Positions 1 through 6,307 of a stretch of DNA of 8,231 nt are shown one piece after another (position 1 is the first letter of the stretch; every line of letters starts with the position of its first letter). The stretch is from positions 1-8,231 of the forward strand of contig JAFZLE010000283.1 of the NCBI GenBank assembly GCA_017551645.1. The letters run 5' to 3'. Source of the DNA: Clostridia bacterium. Lineage in GTDB: Bacteria > Bacillota > Clostridia > Christensenellales > Aristaeellaceae. The translations under genes and the position numbers were made by a program. The notes under the pieces are model-generated. The model did no database searches and had not been told where the DNA came from. It was given only the letters and a program-made list of their open reading frames with translations.

Positions 1-690
1 GACCGGGTTGATGCCTATGAGCCTGGCTGCGCCCTGGTTTATGCCGACCGTTTGAGTGTAGAGCCTCAGGTTTGTAATGCGGAACAGCAGCGCCAGTATG
101 CATCCCATCAAAACGACCGCGAATACGGGCGTGGGTATGGGGATGCCTGGTATGGTCTGGCCTATGTTGTTGATTATAGGGCTGTTTATCTGGGGCGTCG
201 CGCTGCCGGTTATCCAGTAAGCTATGGAGCGGCCGCACGAGTACAGTATCAGCGTGGCTATCATTGGCTGTATCTTGAACACCGCGACAAGCACGCCGTT
301 GAACAGTTTGAAAACTATGGCAGTCAGACAGCTCAGCACCAACGCGCCGAGTATGGTGAGCACGGTGATGTCCACATTGAACCAATGAAGCAGGGCTTCG
401 ATAAACACGGCTCCCGATATGGCGCCTACGCATCCGACCGATATGTCCTGCCCGCCGCAGGCCGCCGTCACCAATGTCATTCCCATGGCGATGATGGCCA
501 GCTCGCTCGCGCTGTCTATTATGCTTATTATGTTGCCGGAAAGCACCGAGTTGCCGTTGTTGTTGACCCGCATGCTGATCCTAAAAAACGCGGGATCCCT
601 GATAAGGTTGAACAGCAGCAGTACTGCCAGCGCCGTAATGGGCACAGCCATCTGGGAAAGCCAGCCCGCAAACCGTTTCTGCCAGCTCAT
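1..690 (-). CDS. Sugar ABC transporter permease, YtfT/RbsC-like (partial, 3' end beyond left edge)
   Basis: This is an inner-membrane permease subunit of a CUT2-class (ribose/galactose-type) sugar importer; with its partners it would form the transmembrane channel. The first 230 residues are present and the C-terminal part runs off the window. I translated it by hand. It starts at an ATG one base after the ATPase stop codon, with a GGGAGGTGA ribosome site lying inside the ATPase 3' end, so the two genes are probably translationally coupled. Hydrophobic segments lie near residues 13-30, 60-79, 84-102, 108-128, 132-150 and 188-204. Family signatures are GMTLV with GGQDISVG (residues 70-86), KIQPMIATLIL (139-149), and the cytoplasmic coupling loop GINQGAARLIGIN (216-228). 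The KIQPxxATLIL stretch is closest to remembered YtfT of the galactofuranose transporter. The real substrate is not determined. A second permease (YjfF-like) would be expected further left, but that is inference. Confidence 0.9.
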   Translation of the reverse strand, partial: MSWQKRFAGWLSQMAVPITALAVLLLFNLIRDPAFFRISMRVNNNGNSVLSGNIISIIDSASELAIIAMGMTLVTAACGGQDISVGCVGAISGAVFIEALLHWFNVDITVLTILGALVLSCLTAIVFKLFNGVLVAVFKIQPMIATLILYSCGRSIAYWITGSATPQINSPIINNIGQTIPGIPIPTPVFAVVLMGCILALLFRITNLRLYTQTVGINQGAARLIGINPV

Positions 691-691
691 T

Positions 692-2200
692 TTACTGCTC
701 ACCTCCCGCGATAGTGTTCATCACGTGCGCCTGCGTGAGTTTGTCTCCGCTGAGCTCTCCCACTATGTTCCTGTCTCTCATGACGATCAGGCGCGAGCAC
801 GTGCGCAGCATTTCTTCGATCTCCGAGGAAATAAACGTGATGCTCATATGCTCCTCTTCCGCAAGTTTCAAAACGAGCTTCTGTATCTCCAGCTTGGTGC
901 CCACGTCGATGCCCCTCGTTGGCTCATCCAGGATCAGGTAATCCGGATGGGTAAGCAGCCACCTGGCAAGTATGACCTTTTGCTGATTCCCGCCCGACAG
1001 AGATTTTATGGGTGTGTCCAGGGAAGCGGTCTTGATCTGGAGCGCTTTGACGTACTCCTCCGTAAACCGCTTCGCCTGAGCTTTCGACATGGGCTTGAAA
1101 AAGCCTTTCATGACTTGCAGCGCGAGGATCAGGTTTTCCTGTACGGACAGATCGGCGATAATGCCGTCGCGCTTTCTGTCCTCCGCCAGATAACCGATGC
1201 CGTGTTTCATGGCATCGTGAGGAGACGCGATTCTGGCCGGCTCTCCCTTGACACTGACCTTTCCGCCCAGGACATGGTCCGCGCCGAATATGGCCCTGAC
1301 GCATTCGCTGCGCCCTGAGCCCAGCAGCCCGGTAAAGCCGTTTACCTCCCCGCGTTTTATATCAAAATCGAAAGGCTTGCTTTCGCTGCTCGCAAGTCCA
1401 TCCGCCTTGTATACGATTTCATCAGAGCCTACGCTCTTGTGGCCTATCTGGTCTATATCCTTAAGGTCTTTCAGGTCTTTGCCCATCATCTTGGCTATGA
1501 GCTCGACCTGGGGCAGCTCGCTTGTGGCATACTCCCCTACCAATTCACCGTTGCGCAGCACGGTGATGCGGTCGCTTATCTTATATACCTGCTCCAAAAA
1601 ATGCGTTACGAATATGAGGCCTACCCCGCGCGCCTGAAGATCTCTCATAAGGCCGAACAGCATTTCGACTTCCTTCTCATCCAGCGAAGAGGTAGGTTCG
1701 TCCAGTATCAGCACTTTACATTTCATGTCCACGGCGCGTGCGATGGCCACCATCTGCTGCACTGCCAGGGAGCACTGGGTCAGCTCCTGCTTCGCGCGTG
1801 CCGGAATGTTCAAGCTGGACAGCAGCTTTGTGGCTTTTTTATTGTAGCCGGACCAGTTCGTGAACGGGCTTTTCGTTCTTCCTATGTATATATTCTCAGC
1901 CACGGTCAGGTTCGGACAGAGAGTGATCTCCTGATATACGGTGCTTATGCCCGCTTTTTGCGCGCTTTTGGGCGAGGTGATCCGAGCTTCCTTTGTGCTG
2001 TCGCCGATGCGGATACTGCCGCTGTCTTTAAGATAAACACCGGTAAGCACTTTGATCAGCGTGGATTTGCCCGCGCCATTCTCACCCATGAGCGCGTGGA
2101 TCTCACCTTTCCGCAGCGTGAAATCCACGTTGTTCAACGCTTTTGTGCCCGGAAACTGCTTGCAGATCCCGCGCATCGTTAAAATGACATCGTCACTCAT
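692..2200 (-). CDS. Sugar ABC transporter ATP-binding protein, double-domain (RbsA/MglA/YtfR type)
   Basis: This is the cytoplasmic ATPase subunit that powers the sugar importer; at 502 aa it has the usual length for a fused double ABC protein. Domain 1 (about residues 5-240) has Walker A GENGAGKST (39-47), a Q-loop near Q90, Walker B VLILDEPT (163-170) and an H-loop histidine at 200. Domain 2 (about 260-495) has the degenerate Walker A GLLGSGRSE (291-299, Arg for Lys), a canonical LSGGNQQK signature (401-408) and Walker B YLILDEPTRG (421-430). This pattern of one complete and one degenerate nucleotide site is normal for the family. The domain 1 signature is eroded: it reads CSLAVQQ (143-149), where the family usually has LSVGQQQ. 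The ATG start is backed by AAAGGAG about 9 bases upstream. A spacer of about 105 bp with a strong hairpin separates it from the binding-protein gene, and the permease gene follows at once. Confidence 0.96.
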   Translation of the reverse strand: MSDDVILTMRGICKQFPGTKALNNVDFTLRKGEIHALMGENGAGKSTLIKVLTGVYLKDSGSIRIGDSTKEARITSPKSAQKAGISTVYQEITLCPNLTVAENIYIGRTKSPFTNWSGYNKKATKLLSSLNIPARAKQELTQCSLAVQQMVAIARAVDMKCKVLILDEPTSSLDEKEVEMLFGLMRDLQARGVGLIFVTHFLEQVYKISDRITVLRNGELVGEYATSELPQVELIAKMMGKDLKDLKDIDQIGHKSVGSDEIVYKADGLASSESKPFDFDIKRGEVNGFTGLLGSGRSECVRAIFGADHVLGGKVSVKGEPARIASPHDAMKHGIGYLAEDRKRDGIIADLSVQENLILALQVMKGFFKPMSKAQAKRFTEEYVKALQIKTASLDTPIKSLSGGNQQKVILARWLLTHPDYLILDEPTRGIDVGTKLEIQKLVLKLAEEEHMSITFISSEIEEMLRTCSRLIVMRDRNIVGELSGDKLTQAHVMNTIAGGEQ

Positions 2201-2209
2201 CCGGGAGTT

Positions 2210-2216
2210 CTCCTTT
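2210..2216 (-). promoter_or_regulatory. Ribosome binding site of the ATPase gene
   Basis: On the minus strand AAAGGAG ends 9 bases before the ATG at 2200. It fixes the start used for the ATPase and shows that this gene has its own initiation signal downstream of the intercistronic hairpin. Confidence 0.75.
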
Positions 2217-2247
2217 TCCTGTCCGATGAAAGTACCGTTTAAACAAT

Positions 2248-2287
2248 GCGCGGTATGAACTCACGCATGGCAACGTTCATACCGCGC
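2248..2287 (-). promoter_or_regulatory. Intercistronic stem-loop between binding-protein and ATPase genes
   Basis: Two perfect 13-base inverted arms, GCGCGGTATGAAC (2248-2260) and its complement (2275-2287), enclose a 14-nt loop. In the transcript the stem begins 18 bases after the binding-protein stop codon. The bases just after it on the minus strand are ATTGTTT, a short, broken T-rich stretch. A leaky terminator or a 3' stabiliser that raises binding-protein mRNA over ATPase and permease mRNA is the natural reading; such intercistronic hairpins are known in malEFG-type and rbs-type operons. The structure is seen directly; its function is inferred. Confidence 0.8.
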
Positions 2288-2305
2288 TGTAGCAGACAGC
2301 CGAAA

Positions 2306-3280
2306 TTACAGGCCGTAATTGTCGATGTCTTCCTGGGTTATAGTGGTGGCGTCAAAGCCCTTTTCCACGGAAATGATCTGGTTGAGCTCGTTGAGGCCTT
2401 CGATCTCGCCGCCGGCTTCCAGCGTCTTGATCATCTCGTCGATCTTGGCGGCCTGGAACGGGCTGCACTGTCCGTCATAGTTCCATTCGCCGGCCAGCAG
2501 CTTCTCAAGCGCCCACTTGTTGCAGTCAAAGCCCATGACGATGACATCGCCGTTCACGCCGTGGGTGATGCCCTTGGCATCCAGAGCGGCAACTACGCCG
2601 TCGGCCATGCCGTCATTCTCGGCGTAAACGATGTTGAAGGATTCGCCCGCGTCGATGGCGGCTTCGGCGATCTTTCTGGCTTCGTTGGGATCCCAGCTGT
2701 CTCCGCCGGTGCCTTCACGCACGATGGTCCAGTTCTCTTCGGCGGCGCACTTCTCGGTCAGGGGATCGCTGCGGCCGATCTGCGCGGCGCTGCCCAGCTG
2801 GCCCTGGATGTGCAGGATCTTGTACTCTTCGAGGCCAAGGCTCTCCAGCCAGGCCACGGCGGTCTCGCCCTCAAGGCGCATGTCGGATACCACGGCGGCG
2901 GTATACAGGCTGGGGTCGCACTCGATCATACGGTCGAACAGGAACACCTTTATGCCGGCTTCCTTGGCTTCTTCCAGCACCTCATCCCAGCCGGTGGTCT
3001 CGGCGGCGGACACGAGGATGTAGTCTACTTCGGCGTTGACGAAGCTGCGGGCAGCCTCAAGCTGCTTGTCGAGGGTGGTAGCGGTCACGAACGTGGCGTC
3101 ATAGCCGTTCTCTTTGGTGAAGGTATCGGTCAGGTTCTTGACGTTGGCCTGACGGTAGCCGGACTCGGCGGGGTCAAGGTTGATGATGCCCACGGTGATG
3201 AGCTCTTCTTCCGCGTTAACGAACGCGAAGCAGCCCACGACCATCAGCAGAGAAAGAAACAGCGCGAAAAATCTCTTCAT
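2306..3280 (-). CDS. Sugar ABC transporter substrate-binding protein, YtfQ-like (periplasmic-binding protein type 1)
   Basis: This is the extracytoplasmic receptor that captures the sugar and delivers it to the permease/ATPase next door; at 324 aa it is normal for the family. Residues 1-23 are an export signal (KR, a hydrophobic core, then VNA before EEE). A VVGC lipobox match at 14-17 would allow lipid anchoring at Cys17, but the VNA-E site also suits signal peptidase I. The mature part has the two-lobed pattern of PBP1 sugar receptors. Similarities to remembered YtfQ include ESGYR (39-43), AARSFVN (76-82), TGWDEVLEEAKEAGI (96-110), VFLFDR (112-117, with Asp/Arg typical of pyranose or furanose contacts) and YAENDGMADG (219-228). 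Its ATG is preceded by GGGAGGAAG at good spacing, and a near-consensus promoter lies upstream. The ligand could be galactofuranose or another sugar; sequence alone does not decide. Confidence 0.93.
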   Translation of the reverse strand: MKRFFALFLSLLMVVGCFAFVNAEEELITVGIINLDPAESGYRQANVKNLTDTFTKENGYDATFVTATTLDKQLEAARSFVNAEVDYILVSAAETTGWDEVLEEAKEAGIKVFLFDRMIECDPSLYTAAVVSDMRLEGETAVAWLESLGLEEYKILHIQGQLGSAAQIGRSDPLTEKCAAEENWTIVREGTGGDSWDPNEARKIAEAAIDAGESFNIVYAENDGMADGVVAALDAKGITHGVNGDVIVMGFDCNKWALEKLLAGEWNYDGQCSPFQAAKIDEMIKTLEAGGEIEGLNELNQIISVEKGFDATTITQEDIDNYGL

Positions 3281-3284
3281 TGTA

Positions 3285-3293
3285 CTTCCTCCC
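3285..3293 (-). promoter_or_regulatory. Strong ribosome binding site of the binding-protein gene
   Basis: On the minus strand GGGAGGAAG lies 4 bases before the ATG at 3280, with the GGAGG core 7 bases away. It is among the strongest Shine-Dalgarno sequences in the window, fitting a highly expressed receptor gene, and it fixes the start. Confidence 0.8.
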
Positions 3294-3304
3294 GTAAATT
3301 TTTT

Positions 3305-3319
3305 GGCTCATATGGAGCC
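3305..3319 (-). repeat. Short inverted repeat in the leader of the sugar operon
   Basis: Five-base arms GGCTC and GAGCC enclose a 5-base loop in the 5' leader of the binding-protein mRNA, starting about 6 bases after the predicted transcription start. On the transcribed strand it is followed by A-rich rather than T-rich sequence, so it is not an intrinsic terminator in that direction. A 5'-end mRNA stabiliser or an operator half is possible; the role is unknown. Confidence 0.4.
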
Positions 3320-3332
3320 TTAAACAGTTTAA
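3320..3332. promoter_or_regulatory. Candidate operator at the sugar operon transcription start
   Basis: The perfect palindrome TTAAAC-A-GTTTAA covers the last base of the -10 box and the predicted +1. A repressor bound here would block RNA polymerase directly. No regulator gene lies in the window, and the sequence does not fit the catabolite-response (cre) consensus. The symmetry is seen directly; operator function is inferred. Confidence 0.45.
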
Positions 3333-3360
3333 TTATATGTTTTTATTAGAAAGAATGCAA
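3332..3360 (-). promoter_or_regulatory. Sigma-A-type promoter of the sugar ABC operon
   Basis: On the minus strand a -35 box TTGCAT (3355-3360) and a perfect -10 box TATAAT (3332-3337) are separated by exactly 17 bp. The predicted start is near 3325, giving a leader of about 45 nt before the binding-protein ATG. It lies in an AT-rich island between GC-rich genes and is the only clear promoter for the receptor, ATPase and permease genes. Confidence 0.82.
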
Positions 3361-3426
3361 CCTAAAGGCCCTCGCGCACGTGTAAAATTTTATCGAATTT
3401 CAGACCGCCGCGCTGTCCGCATCTCA

Positions 3427-6006
3427 TCAGGGCTTGGCAGTGCCGGGCACCTGCCCATTGATGAGGGTGCCGGGCGTAGGCGCGGCGCCGGCCTGCCAGA
3501 CTCTCGCCGTTATCGTAGGGCCGTTCGGGCTCGTATACACGATGGAACGGTCTTTTACGACATCCTCCGCGCCGTCCCAGTTATACCACAGGCGTCCTAC
3601 GACTGTCTTGCCCGCGCACAGTTCGAGCTGCACGGGCTTTTTGTGCGGCAGATGTTTGCCCTTGAGTATAACGATATCCCTGCCTTCCTCAAGCTTCGTG
3701 CCGAAGTACCTGTTGAAGTCGGCCACGCCGTATTTGCTGTCCGGGTCCACCCTCCATATGACCATGACGGAGTGAGGCTGAATTTTCCCGCTCAGCTGCC
3801 ATGAATTTTCCTCCAGAAGTGACACCTTGACTCCGGCCTTCGGATAATAGCGCAGGCTGAGCCTGGACAGGTCCAATACGGTATCGCTGTTGTTGTAAAG
3901 CTCGATAAACTCGAACGCATCCGATTTTGATGTGTACGGCAGTATCTCCGTGATATACAGGGCAGAAAGCTCCGTGTACTTTACGGCGCCGTATTCCTTC
4001 CCGTTCTGGCTGCCCCTCGCCACGGCGTAAATACGCGGCTCGGAAGCTTTGTAGCGTACATCCGCGCAGACAGTAACGCTCTGTCCGGGAACAAGCCCGC
4101 CCACCGTCACGCTGCGCAGGGGTCCGGTCTCGGAAACGGAGAATCCGGTCAGGGCGGCGCGGTAAAAGTCCACCGTGACGTTCTCCATCGCCCGGTCCGT
4201 ATTGTTCGTCACGACGGCATATGCCCTGTGGTCGCTGCCGCCGTCAAGGAGCAGCTCATGGCAGACCGAATCCACGGTGAGCTGTTCGCGGTTTTCGATC
4301 CATACCGGCGCGGTATAGCACCACGCCCCGTCGGATTCCGCGTGGATATAGTAATAGTCGTACAGCGCAGGCAGCTCGAGTTCCAGGTCGTACTCCCGTG
4401 CCGTGCCGGCGTCCGCGGAAGCGACGGTCATCCCGTCTTCGGCTACTATGGATACGGTGCCGAGCCCCTGGGGCCTTTCTGTCGAAAGGTGTATCGAGAA
4501 ACGCAGCTCGTCGGGGGCGTCCAGCCGGCTGCCCATCCACTCGCCGTTGACCCGGTAGTACAGCCACAGCGTCGGGTCGGATGTGGTATAGGTGCGGTTT
4601 TTGTTGAACGCGTCGATTATATTCTGCCTTGTCAGCGCGGGAGCCAGCGCAAAGCCGCAGGCTTCGCTCGCGGTGCCCCAGTCCGGCCCGTGATTGTCTT
4701 CGTTGAACACCGGCGAAACGTGCCAGCCCTTTGTAAGCGCCAGCGGATACTCATATTCCCCGTCGTTCCTGCCTTTCACCTCGATCAGGTCTATCGCGGC
4801 GTCGATCTCGGGGGTTAGGTGATCGTATTCAACGAAATTGCCCCAGGAGTAGCCGGGGTGATTGAACATTACCACGGCGTCCCCGTCCTGCGCCATAAGA
4901 TCGTAATACTCATCAAGAGTCAGCTCCCAGGTGGTTAGGGACGCGCGGTTCAAAGTGTTCAGATGGCCGTAATAACCCGTGTTTATGCTGTAGGTCTGCT
5001 CGTATCCGTACAGCGCCGCGAAGCGTCCGGGCTCATTAAAGCTGTCGGCGTTCGGGATCTGAGAATCCTGATAAGTACTGTTCGGGAAGGAAGCGGAGTG
5101 GTCTGTCACTGCGAAATAGTCCAGGTGCGCGGTATCCCGGGCATACGCGTACGCGTCGGCGACGGTACCCTGGCCGTCCGAGTCGGAAGTGTGGGAATGG
5201 ACTTCCCCGGCGTACAGGTGCATCACATCGGCGTTTCCGCACGAGAAGAACGTCTCAAACACCCTGACAGCACCGTTTCTGCCCGCGAGCGCCAGTAAAA
5301 CGGTGTGGTCCCCCGGTCCTACTTCACAGCCGGAAAGTGAAACGGAATCCCCGGACCAAACGGCGTTTTGCGTATACTCCCTGCCGCTGATAAACAGGCG
5401 GGAGCCCTCCGGATCCGCCTGTGACCCGTCGAACGTGTATACGAGCGACGGCGTATATACGTCTTCATAGTAATAATACTTTTCGGGAGACTGGGCGATG
5501 ACCGCGGGGCCTGCCTCCGACGAAAACGAAAGCGCCGCGTCGACGGCAAAACACCCGTCCAGCACGCAGTACGCTTTCAGATAATTCACGGCGTCTGTAA
5601 CGGCCCGGATGTCTCTGCCCCGCAGCGAGATACGCGTGCCGTCAAGATCCAGCGCGTAATCGTGCGGAAGCAAAGCATCGGGGGCGCAGACCGCAATTAT
5701 ATACTTTGTATCCGCTTCTTCGCTGTCTGCTGCCGCTGAAAGCCCGGCGTCGGGGACCGCCCCGTTTACGTAAGCCGCGAGCCCTTCCGCCGCGGCCTGA
5801 AGTGCTGAGCATTCCGCGGGATAGGTGACCGTGCAGACGGTATCGGAGCCAGGGCCCGCGAGCACGATCTTCCCCGGGATGGCCGGAACCGTTTCGGACC
5901 TGGCCGGCGACGCCTGCCGGCACAGTACAAAAACAGTCAGCAAAAGTATGAAAACAGCAAAGAAGACAAGCCCGGAAAACAACGAATAAGGTATTATCTT
6001 CTTCAT
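3427..6006 (-). CDS. Surface-anchored PHP-domain (CehA/McbA-like) metallohydrolase with C-terminal lamin-tail domain
   Basis: This predicted extracytoplasmic metal-dependent hydrolase has about 859 aa. Residues 5-30 form one membrane segment (signal anchor or signal peptide). Residues about 45-165 resemble the accessory alpha/beta domain at the N-terminus of hexosaminidases and glucuronidases (inferred). A beta-sandwich follows at 180-258. The PHP core (about 262-480) shows HSHTSDSDG (271-279), VTDHS (301-305), GYEQT (335-339), GH (348-349), FNHPGYSW (382-389) and NEDNHG (436-441), with the His/Asp/Glu ligands expected for a metal cluster. A beta region (480-570) ends in YTAPVW, as is usual after such PHP domains, and an Ig/CARDB-like stretch follows (580-675). 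A lamin-tail domain (about 682-850) contains ITEILPY, EFIELYNNS and a closing APTPGT. GTG at 6009 and ATG at 6006 are adjacent possible starts; GGGGAG lies 9 bases before the ATG, which I prefer. Substrate is unknown; phosphoester or carbamate-type bonds are hydrolysed by relatives. It has its own promoter. Confidence 0.85.
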   Translation of the reverse strand: MKKIIPYSLFSGLVFFAVFILLLTVFVLCRQASPARSETVPAIPGKIVLAGPGSDTVCTVTYPAECSALQAAAEGLAAYVNGAVPDAGLSAAADSEEADTKYIIAVCAPDALLPHDYALDLDGTRISLRGRDIRAVTDAVNYLKAYCVLDGCFAVDAALSFSSEAGPAVIAQSPEKYYYYEDVYTPSLVYTFDGSQADPEGSRLFISGREYTQNAVWSGDSVSLSGCEVGPGDHTVLLALAGRNGAVRVFETFFSCGNADVMHLYAGEVHSHTSDSDGQGTVADAYAYARDTAHLDYFAVTDHSASFPNSTYQDSQIPNADSFNEPGRFAALYGYEQTYSINTGYYGHLNTLNRASLTTWELTLDEYYDLMAQDGDAVVMFNHPGYSWGNFVEYDHLTPEIDAAIDLIEVKGRNDGEYEYPLALTKGWHVSPVFNEDNHGPDWGTASEACGFALAPALTRQNIIDAFNKNRTYTTSDPTLWLYYRVNGEWMGSRLDAPDELRFSIHLSTERPQGLGTVSIVAEDGMTVASADAGTAREYDLELELPALYDYYYIHAESDGAWCYTAPVWIENREQLTVDSVCHELLLDGGSDHRAYAVVTNNTDRAMENVTVDFYRAALTGFSVSETGPLRSVTVGGLVPGQSVTVCADVRYKASEPRIYAVARGSQNGKEYGAVKYTELSALYITEILPYTSKSDAFEFIELYNNSDTVLDLSRLSLRYYPKAGVKVSLLEENSWQLSGKIQPHSVMVIWRVDPDSKYGVADFNRYFGTKLEEGRDIVILKGKHLPHKKPVQLELCAGKTVVGRLWYNWDGAEDVVKDRSIVYTSPNGPTITARVWQAGAAPTPGTLINGQVPGTAKP

Positions 6007-6088
6007 CACAGATCACTCCCCGCTTGCATTTCCGGATCGTATCGACGGCCGCAGATATCGAAGCCACTTGGTCAGAATCCTTTGTTTT

Positions 6089-6117
6089 ATTGTAATACAA
6101 ATCGTTTTGAGTTGCAA
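6089..6117 (-). promoter_or_regulatory. Sigma-A-type promoter of the PHP surface-protein gene
   Basis: On the minus strand a -35 box TTGCAA (6112-6117) and a -10 box TACAAT (6089-6094) are separated by exactly 17 bp, in an AT-rich patch. The start would be near 6082, giving a leader of about 75 nt. With the hairpin at 6246-6285 upstream, this suggests the gene is transcribed on its own rather than from the DUF218 gene. Confidence 0.72.
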
Positions 6118-6173
6118 TGTTTAATGATGATCGACTGTGCATACCCATATGGTCTTCAGGGCCCGGAATCATT

Positions 6174-6206
6174 GCGGCCGATGAAGCTGTGCCAAAGACC
6201 GGCCGC
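6174..6206. repeat. GC-rich inverted repeat in the 6010-6307 intergenic region
   Basis: Seven-base arms GCGGCCG (6174-6180) and CGGCCGC (6200-6206) flank a 19-nt loop. No T-tract follows on either strand. It may be a chance GC-rich palindrome, or part of the upstream control region of the PHP gene promoter about 60 bp away. Apart from this, the promoter and the terminator hairpin, I see nothing in this ~300-bp gap. Confidence 0.3.
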
Positions 6207-6245
6207 GGAAAAGTGACCGCCTGCCCCTTCGGTCCGTTTAGGCGC

Positions 6246-6287
6246 AAGAAGACCTCCTCCCCCGTATGGGTAAGGCGGTCTTCTTTT
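6246..6287. terminator. Long stem-loop terminator after the DUF218 gene, possibly bidirectional
   Basis: Perfect 9-base outer arms AAGAAGACC (6246-6254) and GGTCTTCTT (6277-6285) enclose a 22-nt interior that can pair further (CCT with AGG, CCC with GGG) around a GTAT tip. On the plus strand the stem runs into TTCTTTT, a good T-tract. On the minus strand, the direction of the DUF218 gene that ends about 20 bases before it, the T-residues (TTCTT) belong to the stem and are followed by GCGCC, so termination that way is weaker. It separates the DUF218 and PHP transcription units. Confidence 0.7.
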
Positions 6288-6307
6288 ACAGTCTGCGCGC
6301 TTCCGGT

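Noticed and set aside
52..714. Open frame of 220 codons on the plus strand
   Set aside because: It is the antisense shadow of the permease, whose hand translation gives clear CUT2 permease motifs; the plus-strand product is low-complexity and shows no family pattern.
419..1318. Open frame of 299 codons on the plus strand
   Set aside because: It overlaps the 3' half of the ATPase gene in antisense; the ATPase has intact Walker and signature motifs, and this frame has no ribosome site.
2246..3349. Long (367-codon) plus-strand open frame across the binding-protein gene
   Set aside because: It is the mirror of GC-biased codons in the binding-protein gene. The minus-strand product has a signal peptide and family motifs, while this one would begin inside the hairpin and end in the promoter.
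3383..3392. Palindrome TAAAATTTTA and the nearby CACGTG as regulatory sites
   Set aside because: Such short palindromes are expected by chance in AT-rich spacer; they sit too far upstream of the -35 box to be called without conservation data.
3281..3426. Search for an intrinsic terminator of the PHP gene and for a catabolite-response (cre) site
   Set aside because: No stem with a following T-tract in the minus direction and no sequence close to the cre consensus were found.
3434..3480. Repeated GTGCCGGGC near the 3' end of the PHP gene
   Set aside because: It lies within codons for the PGT-containing tail and looks like coding repetition rather than a DNA element.
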